A stretch of 64,000 nucleotides of DNA, taken from Microbacterium sp. MYb66. Lineage in GTDB: Bacteria; Actinomycetota; Actinomycetes; Actinomycetales; Microbacteriaceae. The position numbers were made by a program, and so were the translations under genes. The notes beneath the pieces were generated by a model. The model worked only from the letters and a program-made list of their open reading frames with translations. It made no database searches and was not told the DNA's origin. Shown here piece after piece: positions 26,504-34,444 of the stretch. Each line of letters begins with the position of its first letter. Positions within the stretch are counted from its first letter, which is position 1. The stretch covers positions 248,001-312,000 of the forward strand of contig NZ_PCOV01000001.1 of NCBI RefSeq assembly GCF_002979435.1, read 5' to 3'.

Positions 26504-27343
26504 ATGGACGACATGTACGGCTCGGACGTGCTGGCTGCCGGCTGGCGCGATCGCGGAGCAAAGCAGGTGCCGCAGGTCGCGGCGGAGAACGATCTCGTCG
26601 TCGAGGTCGCCGACGACGGCTTCTGCGGTGCGGTCACCCGCGTGCAGGGCGGGACCGTGGAACTCGAGGACCGCCTCGGACGTCGCCGTCTCTTTCCGCT
26701 CGGCGGCGGATTCCTCATCGACGGTTCGCCGGTTCGGCTCGTCGTCCCGGCGGCGAAGACACAGGGTCCGCGGCGCACCGCATCCGGATCCTTCGTCGTC
26801 GCCGATCAGCGGGCCCGCATCGCCCTGCCGAGTCGCATCCTCGTCGAGGGCAAGCACGATGCCGAGCTGGTCGAGAAGGTCTGGGGAGCCGATCTGCGCG
26901 TCGAGGGCGTGGTGGTCGAGTTCCTCCAGGGCGTCGACATGCTCGATGAGCTGCTCGCCGCGGAACCGCCGAGTGCCACGCGCCGCTACGGCGTGCTGGT
27001 GGACCACCTCGTACCGGGATCGAAGGAGTCGCGGATCGCGGAGGCCGTCGAGCGCGGGCCGCACGGGCGTCATCTCCGTATCGTCGGCCATCCCTTCGTC
27101 GACGTGTGGCAGTGCGTCACGCCGCGTGCGCTCGGCATTCCGAAGTGGCCCGAGATCCCGCGTGGCACCGACTGGAAGACCGGGATCTGCCGGGCGTTCG
27201 GGTGGCCCCACGAGACGCAGGCCGATACCGGTCGCACCTGGCAGTACATCCTCTCCAAGGTCACGACCTACCGGGATCTCGAGCCCGCCCTGCTCGGGCG
27301 CGTGGAAGAGCTCATCGATTTCGTCACGACTCCCGCGGCCTGA
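26504..27343 (+). CDS. DUF3097 family protein (279 aa)
   Basis: Conserved actinobacterial protein of unknown function. Recognisable stretches are MYGSDVLAAGWRDRG, an SH3-like first third, RILVEGKHDAELVEKVWG (which resembles a TOPRIM metal-binding Glu), VLVDHLVPGSKE and GHPFVDVWQCV. The TOPRIM-like Glu and Asp residues hint at a nucleic-acid or nucleotide role, which is inference. It diverges from the TPM gene and stands 56 bp before trmB. Confidence 0.85.
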   Translation: MDDMYGSDVLAAGWRDRGAKQVPQVAAENDLVVEVADDGFCGAVTRVQGGTVELEDRLGRRRLFPLGGGFLIDGSPVRLVVPAAKTQGPRRTASGSFVVADQRARIALPSRILVEGKHDAELVEKVWGADLRVEGVVVEFLQGVDMLDELLAAEPPSATRRYGVLVDHLVPGSKESRIAEAVERGPHGRHLRIVGHPFVDVWQCVTPRALGIPKWPEIPRGTDWKTGICRAFGWPHETQADTGRTWQYILSKVTTYRDLEPALLGRVEELIDFVTTPAA

Positions 27344-27355
27344 CGCGACATCGTC

Positions 27356-27382
27356 CGGCGGCGCCGGAGAGCGGCGGCGCCG
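27356..27382. repeat. Short direct repeat upstream of trmB
   Basis: An 11-bp GC-rich unit, CGGCGGCGCCG, occurs twice (27356-27366 and 27372-27382). Each copy can fold into a small hairpin. It occupies the -35 region of the trmB promoter and the end of the DUF3097 transcript; its role is unknown. Confidence 0.4.
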
Positions 27383-27387
27383 ACGGC

Positions 27388-27393
27388 TACCCT
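27388..27393 (+). promoter_or_regulatory. -10 element of trmB (leaderless)
   Basis: TACCCT lies 6 nt before the trmB ATG, with no ribosome-binding site between. Confidence 0.5.
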
Positions 27394-27399
27394 GGAATC

Positions 27400-28125
27400 A
27401 TGCCCGAACCCCGTACCTTCCGAGACGAGCCGGTCTCGTTCGTGCGTCGCAGCGGCCGGATGTCCGACGCGCAGGAACGCGCCTTCTCCGAGCTCGGACC
27501 GCATTATCTGCTCGATGTCCCGCGGGACGTCGCGTGGACGTCGGTGCATCCCGAGGCCAGACTCGATCCGGCAGCCGAGTTCGGGCGCTCGGCCGACCTC
27601 TACGTGGAGATCGGCTCTGGTCAGGGACACGCCATCGTCGCCGCGGCCTCGTCGCGCCCCGAGGACGACTTCCTCGCCGTCGAGGTCTTCCGGGCCGGTC
27701 TTGCGCGGACGATGCTCGACGCCGACCGCGAAGGCGCCCGGAACCTCCGGGTGGTCGAAGCCAATGCCCCCGAGGTGCTGTCGTCGTACCTGCCCGAGGG
27801 CGCGGTGCGCGAGGCCTGGATCTTCTTCCCCGACCCGTGGCACAAGAAGAAGCACACCAAGCGGCGCCTGGTGCGTCCTGGATTCGGTGACATCGCGGCG
27901 AAGGCGCTGCGTGACGGCGGTCTGCTGCGTCTCGCGACCGACTGGGAGGACTACGCGCTCCAGATGCGCGACGTGCTCGACGCGGAACCGCTGTTCGAGC
28001 GCGCGTTCGAGGGGGAGTGGGCCGAGCGTTTCGACGGGCGGGTGATGACGGCCTTCGAACGCAAGGGCATCGCGAAGGGACGCGACATCCGCGACCTCGT
28101 CTACCGGCGCAGGACCCGCGCGTGA
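27400..28125 (+). CDS. trmB: tRNA (guanine-N7-)-methyltransferase (241 aa)
   Basis: Methylates G46 of tRNAs with S-adenosylmethionine. It has a Rossmann methyltransferase core: VEIGSGQGHAIV (SAM loop, about residue 70), FLAVEVFRAGLA, and the TrmB signature WIFFPDPWHKKKHTKRR with the catalytic Asp. RLATDWEDYALQM and the final RDLVYRR are also diagnostic. The ATG at 27400 gives the normal length and follows TACCCT by 6 nt. It overlaps the next gene by 4 bp (GTGA). Confidence 0.95.
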   Translation: MPEPRTFRDEPVSFVRRSGRMSDAQERAFSELGPHYLLDVPRDVAWTSVHPEARLDPAAEFGRSADLYVEIGSGQGHAIVAAASSRPEDDFLAVEVFRAGLARTMLDADREGARNLRVVEANAPEVLSSYLPEGAVREAWIFFPDPWHKKKHTKRRLVRPGFGDIAAKALRDGGLLRLATDWEDYALQMRDVLDAEPLFERAFEGEWAERFDGRVMTAFERKGIAKGRDIRDLVYRRRTRA

Positions 28126-29012
28126 CGGACGTGCGGCGCGACACCACGCTGCGGCTGGGTTTCATGCCGGCGCTGCTCGTGTGCGCGGCCGCGCCTGCGT
28201 TCTTCGTGCTGGAGATCCCGTGGCTGGGCTGGCTGCTGCTCGCGCTGGGGATCGGCGCCGCCTGGCTGATCGAGCGGATGCGGCCGGTGGAAGCGCCGAT
28301 GGTGACCGTCGGGGCGAGGCAGGAGAGTGCCGCAGTGGTCGGCGCGCCCCGACCCCCGTCGCTCACGAGGGACCTCTCCCTGATCGCCGTCGGGCTGCTG
28401 ATCGTGAGCATCATCCCGTTGGCGGCCGAGCTCGACAACCTCGCCATGTTGCGATTCACCCTCGCGCTGGGCGGCGCGGTCGCGGTGCCGTACGTCATCT
28501 CCCGATTCGCCTTCCGCGATCGCGCGATCAGCTTCCCGTGGCGCACGCACCGGCGATGGGGGCGGCTGCAGTGGGGCTGGCTCGTGGCGGTGCTGTTCCT
28601 CGGCTGGCTGATCCTGCCGTTCTACTTCATCAACAGCGGCGTCTATCAGAACTGGCCGGTGGTGGACACGCCGGAACTGATCGCGCGGCTCTTCATCGGC
28701 GTCGGCGCGGTCGGCATCTGGGATGAGCTCTTCTTCATCTGCACCGTGTTCGCGCTGCTGCGCCGTCATTTCCCCGATCTCGTGGCGAACCTCCTGCAGG
28801 CGATCGTGTTCGTATCGTTCCTGTGGGAACTGGGCTACCGCGAGTGGGGTCCGCTGCTGACGATCCCGTTCGCGCTGCTGCAGGGCTACATCTTCCTCCG
28901 CACTCATTCCCTCGCCTACGTCGTCACCGTGCACCTGCTCTTCGACGCCGTCGTGTTCGCGGTCCTGGTGCACGCGCACAATCCGGGCCTGCTTCCGATC
29001 TTCCTCGTCTAG
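28122..29012 (+). CDS. CPBP-like (CAAX-protease-related) membrane protein (296 aa)
   Basis: Polytopic membrane protein with about seven helices and a layout like CPBP/Abi glutamic intramembrane proteases. The expected motif 1 (EExxxR) reads WDELFFICTVFALLRR, with DE in place of EE and no Arg at the usual spot. A late His is present in VTVHLLFDAVVF. It may therefore be a non-catalytic relative. The GTG overlaps the trmB stop, so translation is coupled. Confidence 0.65.
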   Translation: MTDVRRDTTLRLGFMPALLVCAAAPAFFVLEIPWLGWLLLALGIGAAWLIERMRPVEAPMVTVGARQESAAVVGAPRPPSLTRDLSLIAVGLLIVSIIPLAAELDNLAMLRFTLALGGAVAVPYVISRFAFRDRAISFPWRTHRRWGRLQWGWLVAVLFLGWLILPFYFINSGVYQNWPVVDTPELIARLFIGVGAVGIWDELFFICTVFALLRRHFPDLVANLLQAIVFVSFLWELGYREWGPLLTIPFALLQGYIFLRTHSLAYVVTVHLLFDAVVFAVLVHAHNPGLLPIFLV

Positions 29013-29067
29013 CGTCACTGCCGGAGTCCGGCTTGCTCCGGGACCGCGCGGACGGGAGAATCAGCCC

Positions 29068-29460
29068 ATGCTCATCGTCGGTCTCGTCCTCGCCGCAGCT
29101 GCCGCTGCGTTCCACGTCTTCATCTTCGCGCTCGAGTCGCTGAGGTGGACCGACCCGGAGACCAGGAAGATCTTCGGCGTCGCCAGTGAGGCGGACGCCG
29201 TCACGATGAAGCAGCTCGCTTTCAACCAGGGCTTCTACAACCTGTTCCTCGCGCTGACGACGCTGCTCGGGGTCGGTCTCGTGATCGTCGGGGCCGCGAC
29301 CGTCGGGCTGACGCTGGTCTTCGCGGGGACGGGCATGATGCTCGCCGCAGCGCTCGTGCTGGTGCTCTCGGACCGGTCCAAGCTTCGTGCTGCGGCGATG
29401 CAGGGCACCCTCCCGCTGCTCGCCGTGATCTGCACCGCGATCGGCGCCGCGATCGGCTGA
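29068..29460 (+). CDS. DUF1304 family membrane protein (130 aa)
   Basis: Small four-helix membrane protein. The family hallmarks FHVFIFALESLRW and FGVASEADAVTMKQLAFNQGFYN are clear, and length matches the family. Function is unknown; relatives occur beside stress or lipid genes. GGGAG lies about 10 nt upstream of the ATG; a GAGAAT hexamer also sits exactly 6 nt before it. Confidence 0.88.
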   Translation: MLIVGLVLAAAAAAFHVFIFALESLRWTDPETRKIFGVASEADAVTMKQLAFNQGFYNLFLALTTLLGVGLVIVGAATVGLTLVFAGTGMMLAAALVLVLSDRSKLRAAAMQGTLPLLAVICTAIGAAIG

Positions 29461-29505
29461 TAGCCCTGGGGTGACATCCGGCCGCTCAGCAGTCACACTC
29501 GTTGC

Positions 29506-30582
29506 ATGGCCGACTGGGTGCTGCACGTGGACATGGATCAGTTCATCGCGGCGGTCGAGGTGCTGCGCAGGCCGGAGCTCGCCGGTCTCCCGGTGATCGT
29601 CGGCGGTCGTGGCGATCCGACCGAGCGCGCCGTGGTCTCCACGGCCTCCTATGAGGCGCGGGCCTTCGGCATCGGTTCGGGAATGCCGCTGAAGATCGCC
29701 GCTCGGAAGGCCCCGGATGACGCCGTCTTCCTGCCGGTCGATCATGAGGCATACGCCGTCGCCTCCGGCGAGGTGATGGCCGCGCTCCGGGCGCTCCCCG
29801 AAGTGGTGCTCGAAGTGATCGGATGGGATGAGTGCTTCCTCGGAGTGACGACGGATGATCCGGAGGGCGTGGCGCGGGCGGCGCAAGAGGCGGTGCTGGC
29901 GGCGACCGACCTGCATTGCTCGGTCGGCATCGGCGACAACAAGGTGCGAGCGAAGATCGCGACCGAGTTCGGCAAACCCCGCGGGGTGTTCCGGCTCACC
30001 GAGGAGAACTGGTTCGCGGTGATGGGAGACAGGCCGACGCGGGACCTCTGGGGCGTCGGATCGAAGGTGCAGAAGCGTCTGGGGAAACACGGCATCGCGA
30101 CCGTCCGTGAGCTCGCGGCTGCCGATGAGCAGATGCTCATCGCGGAGTTCGGTCCCCGGATGGGCGTCTGGTATCACGAGCTGGGTTCCGGTCACGGGCC
30201 GCGTGTGGTCGATGACACGCCCTGGGTGGCTCGCAGTCACAGTCGCGAGACGACGTTTCAGCAGAACCTCACGACGTCCGCCCAGGTGCAGTCCGCCGTC
30301 AGGGAGCTCGCCGTGCAGGCCTTCGACGACTGTGCGGCCGAAGGCAGGCCCATCATGCGCGTGCACCTCAAGGTGAGATACGCGCCCTTCGAGACGAGGA
30401 CGCTCGGACGCAAACTCGCCGGTCCGACCGAGGACCGGGAGGAGTTCATCGAGGAAGCTCTCACTCTCGCAGGCGCTCTCGATCCCGATCGCGAGGTTCG
30501 TCTTCTCGGGGTGCGGGCGGAGATGTCGATGCCGGACGACGCGGACGGGCTCGAACGGACACCGGTCCGAGGCCGCATCTGA
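29506..30582 (+). CDS. dinB: Y-family DNA polymerase IV, DinB2 type (358 aa)
   Basis: Translesion polymerase. Its palm starts WVLHVDMDQFIAAVE (metal Asp9), followed by SYEARAFGIGSGMPL and the second catalytic acidic pair in GWDECFLG, then HhH and little-finger domains (LWGVGSKVQKRLGKHGI). The N-terminus and the GWDE form match the mycobacterial DinB2 branch and not DinB1. Residue 14, the steric-gate position, is Ile where most DNA polymerases of this family carry Tyr or Phe. No C-terminal beta-clamp motif was recognised. Confidence 0.93.
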   Translation: MADWVLHVDMDQFIAAVEVLRRPELAGLPVIVGGRGDPTERAVVSTASYEARAFGIGSGMPLKIAARKAPDDAVFLPVDHEAYAVASGEVMAALRALPEVVLEVIGWDECFLGVTTDDPEGVARAAQEAVLAATDLHCSVGIGDNKVRAKIATEFGKPRGVFRLTEENWFAVMGDRPTRDLWGVGSKVQKRLGKHGIATVRELAAADEQMLIAEFGPRMGVWYHELGSGHGPRVVDDTPWVARSHSRETTFQQNLTTSAQVQSAVRELAVQAFDDCAAEGRPIMRVHLKVRYAPFETRTLGRKLAGPTEDREEFIEEALTLAGALDPDREVRLLGVRAEMSMPDDADGLERTPVRGRI

Positions 30583-30615
30583 GTCCGAGCGACCGCGGCG
30601 ACCACGTGCCGTCGT

Positions 30616-31017
30616 TCACTCCCGGATGACGGCCGCGACCGCACTCACCTCGATGAGCGCTCCCGGGACGCCCAGCCCGGCCACGAGCGCGGCGGTGACC
30701 AGGGGTGGCGCTCCTTCCCGTGCGAGTCTGGAGGCGACCGCGCCGTACGCCGCCCGCAGATCCGCATCCTGGTGGATCAGGACGGTCCAGCTGATCACGT
30801 CGTCGAGTCCTGCACCCGCGGATTCCAGAGCGATCCTGGCGTTCTCGACGGCGCGGAGCGACTGCTCGGCGGCATCCGCCGAGACGACCACGCCTTTGTC
30901 GTCGACGCCGTTCTGGCCGCCGACGTAGATCGTCGTCGCGCCGGGCGGCACGACGGCGACGTGACTGAATGCGGGACTGACGACCAGTCCCTCGGGCTGA
31001 GCGAGTGTGATCTCCAT
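30616..31017 (-). CDS. RidA-family protein (133 aa)
   Basis: YjgF/YER057c/UK114 fold. Typical are TIYVGGQNGVDDKG and, near the C-terminus, VPGALIEVSAVAAV. The Arg that binds the 2-iminoacid carboxylate in true RidA (usually in a PxRxxV setting) is not obvious, so this may belong to a non-deaminase subgroup. The start at 31017 was chosen from the family N-terminus. Confidence 0.82.
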   Translation of the reverse strand: MEITLAQPEGLVVSPAFSHVAVVPPGATTIYVGGQNGVDDKGVVVSADAAEQSLRAVENARIALESAGAGLDDVISWTVLIHQDADLRAAYGAVASRLAREGAPPLVTAALVAGLGVPGALIEVSAVAAVIRE

Positions 31018-31074
31018 GCCCACACTCTGCACCTGGTCGGGGACATCGGGAAGGCCCTCCCGGGAGGCGTCCGC

Positions 31075-32052
31075 TCAGAAACGGAGCAGTACCTTGCCGA
31101 CGCGTCCGGGGGTGCCGCTCGCCTGCACGGCCGCCCGGATGTCGTCGGCGTCGAACACGCCGGCGACAGGCAGGGTCAGCGTGCCGTCGGAGAGACGCTG
31201 GAAGAGCTCTCCGAACAGTGAGCCGCGCGTGGCCGAGTCCAGCTGGGGGATCACCTTGCTGCCCCAGAAGCCCCTCACGGTGGCCTGCTTGAAGATCACG
31301 TCCGAGGACGCGATCTCCATGGTCGGGGAGTCCATCGCGCCGAAGGCGACCAGGGTCCCTCCTTCCGAGAGGAGGGAGAGCACCTGCCCGGCGGCCGGGC
31401 CTCCCACCGAGTCCACGCCGGCGACGATCGGCGCGCCCCCGGTGAGGGCCGCGACCTGGTCCTGCCAGTCATCCTGGTCGGTGGCGACGACGTTGTCGAT
31501 GCCCTGTTCACGGAGCTCTTCGACTCCCGCGGTCCGGCGTACCAGGCCGACGACGTTCACGCCACGCGCGTTGCCGAGCTGTGCGAGCATCCGCCCGACG
31601 GCTCCGTTGGCCGCGTTCTGCACGATCCACGCGCCTTCACCCACGCCGAGGAAGTCCAGCAGGGTGATCGTGCTGAACGGCATCGAGACGAGCTGTGCGG
31701 CTGTCTCGTCGGGAAGAGCGTCCGGCACGGGCACGAGCCCGGCGGCATCGGTCACGATGTACTCGGCCCACGCGCCGAACGTGCCGCCGGTGGCGACGCG
31801 CTGTCCGACGGCGAGGTGCTCGACGCCGGCACCGAGCTCATCGACGACACCCACTGCTTCCGTTCCGGACGGCGCGGGGAGCTCGGGCTTGAATCCATAG
31901 GTGCCGCGGACCGTCCAGAGATCGTGATTGTGGATGGGCGAGAGCACGACGCGCAGACGAACCTGACCCTCGCCGGGATCGGGAAGCGGGCGATCCTCGA
32001 TGCGGAGCACCTGCTCCGGCTCGCCGAACGTGGGGTGGATGAGTGCGCGCAT
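31075..32052 (-). CDS. MDR-superfamily zinc-type alcohol dehydrogenase/quinone reductase (325 aa)
   Basis: Medium-chain dehydrogenase/reductase: GroES-like N-terminus (PIHNHDLWTVRGTYG, GTEAVGVVDELGAG), nucleotide-binding NAANGAVGRMLAQLGNARG and VDSVGGPAAGQVL. The catalytic-zinc Cys/His set is absent, and the sequence looks like the quinone-oxidoreductase-like or enoyl reductase subgroup. It lies 21 bp downstream of the marR-type gene on the same strand, so it is a likely target of that regulator. Confidence 0.87.
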   Translation of the reverse strand: MRALIHPTFGEPEQVLRIEDRPLPDPGEGQVRLRVVLSPIHNHDLWTVRGTYGFKPELPAPSGTEAVGVVDELGAGVEHLAVGQRVATGGTFGAWAEYIVTDAAGLVPVPDALPDETAAQLVSMPFSTITLLDFLGVGEGAWIVQNAANGAVGRMLAQLGNARGVNVVGLVRRTAGVEELREQGIDNVVATDQDDWQDQVAALTGGAPIVAGVDSVGGPAAGQVLSLLSEGGTLVAFGAMDSPTMEIASSDVIFKQATVRGFWGSKVIPQLDSATRGSLFGELFQRLSDGTLTLPVAGVFDADDIRAAVQASGTPGRVGKVLLRF

Positions 32053-32073
32053 GGGGTTCCGTTCTGGTTGTTC

Positions 32074-32541
32074 TCAGTTGCCGGCGTCGGCGCGAGCGAT
32101 CGCACCGAGTTCAGCGGTCATGTTCTGAAGACGATCGGTGATGTCCTGCAGCTCGGCGATGAGCCGACCGCGCCGATCATCGTCGCGGAGGCCGGCGACC
32201 TCGGCGACACGTGTGTGGATCGGAGCGACTTCGGAGCGCAGCTCCTGTCCGCGTTCCGTGAGCCGCACCGTCACGACTCGCTCGTCCGAGGTGCTGCGGG
32301 ACCTCGCGACGAGGCCTGCCTGCTCGAGGCGGCGGACGAGAGGGGAGAGCGTGCCGGAGTCCAGGCGCATCAGGTCGCCGAGCGAACCCACCGTCTGCTC
32401 GCCCTCGAGCCAGAGCGCGGCGAGCACCAGGTACTGCGGATACGTCAGCCCCCACGGTGTGAGAAGCGACCGGTATGCCTGCGTGGTGGCGCGCGCAGCG
32501 GAATAGAGGGAGAAGCACACCATCTCGTCGGTCACGGCCAT
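32074..32541 (-). CDS. MarR-family transcriptional regulator (155 aa)
   Basis: Winged-helix repressor of the MarR/OhrR type: PQYLVLAALWLEGEQTVGSL, then the recognition helix region RLDSGTLSPLVRRLEQAGLV and the wing SRSTSDERVVTVRLTERG. No Cys suited to OhrR peroxide sensing is present near the N-terminus (only one Cys, in DEMVCFSLYSA, which matches the OhrR Cys position closely enough to deserve a check). The start at 32541 is 6 nt after a GATGAT hexamer; two alternative GTG starts lie upstream. Confidence 0.85.
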   Translation of the reverse strand: MAVTDEMVCFSLYSAARATTQAYRSLLTPWGLTYPQYLVLAALWLEGEQTVGSLGDLMRLDSGTLSPLVRRLEQAGLVARSRSTSDERVVTVRLTERGQELRSEVAPIHTRVAEVAGLRDDDRRGRLIAELQDITDRLQNMTAELGAIARADAGN

Positions 32542-32547
32542 CCGAAG

Positions 32548-32576
32548 ATCATCGCACACAAGTGAATTGTGCACAA
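32548..32576 (-). promoter_or_regulatory. Promoter and palindromic operator of the marR gene
   Basis: On the minus strand TTGTGC (32571-32576) and GATGAT (32548-32553) are spaced by 17 bp, and the start codon follows 6 nt later. The perfect palindrome TTGTGCACAA (32567-32576) covers the -35 box. This is the expected arrangement for autorepression of the marR-MDR operon. Confidence 0.6.
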
Positions 32577-32722
32577 CCTAAATGGAGTCAGCGAGATCTC
32601 CGTACCGAGCCGGCAGCCCCACATGCGGGTCTTTGCAGAACAACCACCCATGCGGGGCGAGATCTGTGGTCGTCGTCCCGCCGCTCGCAGTACGCTCGGG
32701 CCAACCGACCACCCGGAGGCAG

Positions 32723-34405
32723 GTGAGTGCAGTGAGACGACCGTCGTGGCTGTTCAGCACGATCGAGGGCTACCAGCGGAAGTGGATCGTGCGCGACGTT
32801 GTCGCCGGTCTTTCCGCCGGCGCCGTGGTGATCCCGCAGGCGATGGCTTACTCGACGATCGCCAATCTGCCCGTTCAGGTCGGCCTCTACACGTGCATTC
32901 TGCCGATGGTCGTCTATGCGCTCCTGGGCGGGAGTCGGGCGATGAGCGTCTCGACCACATCGACCATCGCGACTCTGACCGCGACGACTCTCGTATCCGC
33001 GGGGGTGGCGGCAGGCGCCGATGATGCGATCGGCTCGCTCATGATGCTGACGCTGCTGGTCGGAGCGGTTCTCCTGCTCGCACGGCTGTGCCGACTCGGC
33101 TCGCTCGTCGAGAACATCAGCGGCGCCACAGTCCTCGGACTCAAGATCGGTGTCGGGGCGACGGTGGCCGTGGGGCAGCTGCCGAAACTGCTCGGTGAGA
33201 GCTACAACTTCTCCGGCCACGGGTTCTTCCGGTCGCTGGCGGCAGTGGGGGCGGCGTTCGGAAGCGTGAACTGGCCCACAGTGATTCTGTCTGTCGGCTC
33301 GATCGCCGTGCTGGTCCTGCTGAAGCGCATCGCCCCCAGGGTCCCCGCGACTCTCATCGTGGTGGCCGGGGGCATCGTCCTCGTCTGGCTCGCAGGCCTC
33401 GACCGGCTCGGGGTCAGTCTCATCGCCGAGGTCCCGAGCGGTCTGCCGGTTCCTGGAATCCCTGACTTCGCACAGACGGCTGCGCTCGTTCCCGGGGCTC
33501 TCGCGATCGCGGTCATGGCGTTTCTCGAGTCGGCGGCGGTCGCTCGGAGTCTCCGCACCGCGACGGAGCCTCAGATCGACAGCGATCAGGAGCTGCTCGC
33601 GACCGGTGCGGCGAACTCGCTCGGAGCGTTTTTCGGAACGATGCCCGCAGCCGGCGGATTCTCCCAAAGCGCGGTGAACCAGAGCGCGGGCGCCCGGTCT
33701 CAGGTCGCGACCATCGTCACGGTCGTGCTCGCGGTCCTGGTCGCGCTGTTCCTCGGACCCGTCCTCAGCCTGATGCCGGAGGCCACCCTGGCCGCGATGG
33801 TGTTCGTCGCCGTCGCGAGCCTCATCAACATCCCCGAGCTGGTCCGTTGGGCGCGCATCAGCCAGGTGGACTTCTGGATCGCGCTCTCGGTCGCGATCAT
33901 CGGTCTCACCGCCGGACTGCTCCCGGCGGTCGCGATCGGCGTCGTCGTGACGTTGATCCTGGTGCTGCGTGAGGTGAACGTACCTAAGGTGCGTGAGGTG
34001 GGGCGGACGGACGGGGTGCTGGGGATCCGCCTCGAGCGGGGCCTGTACACCGCGAATGCGATGGCGAACGAACGCAGGATCCTCGAGTTGGTCGACGCGG
34101 AGCCGGTACCGATCGGAGCGCTCGTGCTCGGCATGAAGCAGCAGGAGGTCATGACGATCACAGTGCTCGACGCCCTCCAGAATCTCGACAGGGAGCTCTC
34201 CCAACGTGCGACGACGCTCCACCTGGCGGCGCTCCCGGCGCCGGCGACGGCCGTCGCCGAACGCACCCCGTGGTTCGAGGCGCTCGAATCCGCGGGCCGG
34301 GTGCACGCCTCTGTTCGGGAGGGGATGGCGGCCGCCGCCGTCGTTGCCGAGCCTGCGGCCGCGGACGACCGCGTTCACCCGGGTGAACTCGACGACGCGC
34401 GCTGA
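32723..34405 (+). CDS. SulP-family anion transporter (560 aa)
   Basis: Ten to fourteen membrane helices with SulP signatures: DVVAGLSAGAVVIPQAMAYSTIANLPVQVGLY split over helices 1-2, GATVLGLKIGVGATVA, and GTMPAAGGFSQSAVNQSAGARS. The C-terminal STAS-like part (about residues 450-540) is degenerate. Family substrates include sulfate, bicarbonate and dicarboxylates. The start at 32723 has GGAGG close upstream; frame stays open to 32582 but that part has no family resemblance. A TACGCT (32691-32696) may be its -10 box. Confidence 0.85.
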   Translation: MSAVRRPSWLFSTIEGYQRKWIVRDVVAGLSAGAVVIPQAMAYSTIANLPVQVGLYTCILPMVVYALLGGSRAMSVSTTSTIATLTATTLVSAGVAAGADDAIGSLMMLTLLVGAVLLLARLCRLGSLVENISGATVLGLKIGVGATVAVGQLPKLLGESYNFSGHGFFRSLAAVGAAFGSVNWPTVILSVGSIAVLVLLKRIAPRVPATLIVVAGGIVLVWLAGLDRLGVSLIAEVPSGLPVPGIPDFAQTAALVPGALAIAVMAFLESAAVARSLRTATEPQIDSDQELLATGAANSLGAFFGTMPAAGGFSQSAVNQSAGARSQVATIVTVVLAVLVALFLGPVLSLMPEATLAAMVFVAVASLINIPELVRWARISQVDFWIALSVAIIGLTAGLLPAVAIGVVVTLILVLREVNVPKVREVGRTDGVLGIRLERGLYTANAMANERRILELVDAEPVPIGALVLGMKQQEVMTITVLDALQNLDRELSQRATTLHLAALPAPATAVAERTPWFEALESAGRVHASVREGMAAAAVVAEPAAADDRVHPGELDDAR

Positions 34406-34444
34406 CGGCTGAATCCGGGGTGCATAGGCTGGCCCTGAGAACGA

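Noticed and set aside
32622..32656. ATGCGGG repeated 28 bp apart upstream of the SulP gene
   Set aside because: Only 7 bp match and the flanks differ; not enough to call an operator.
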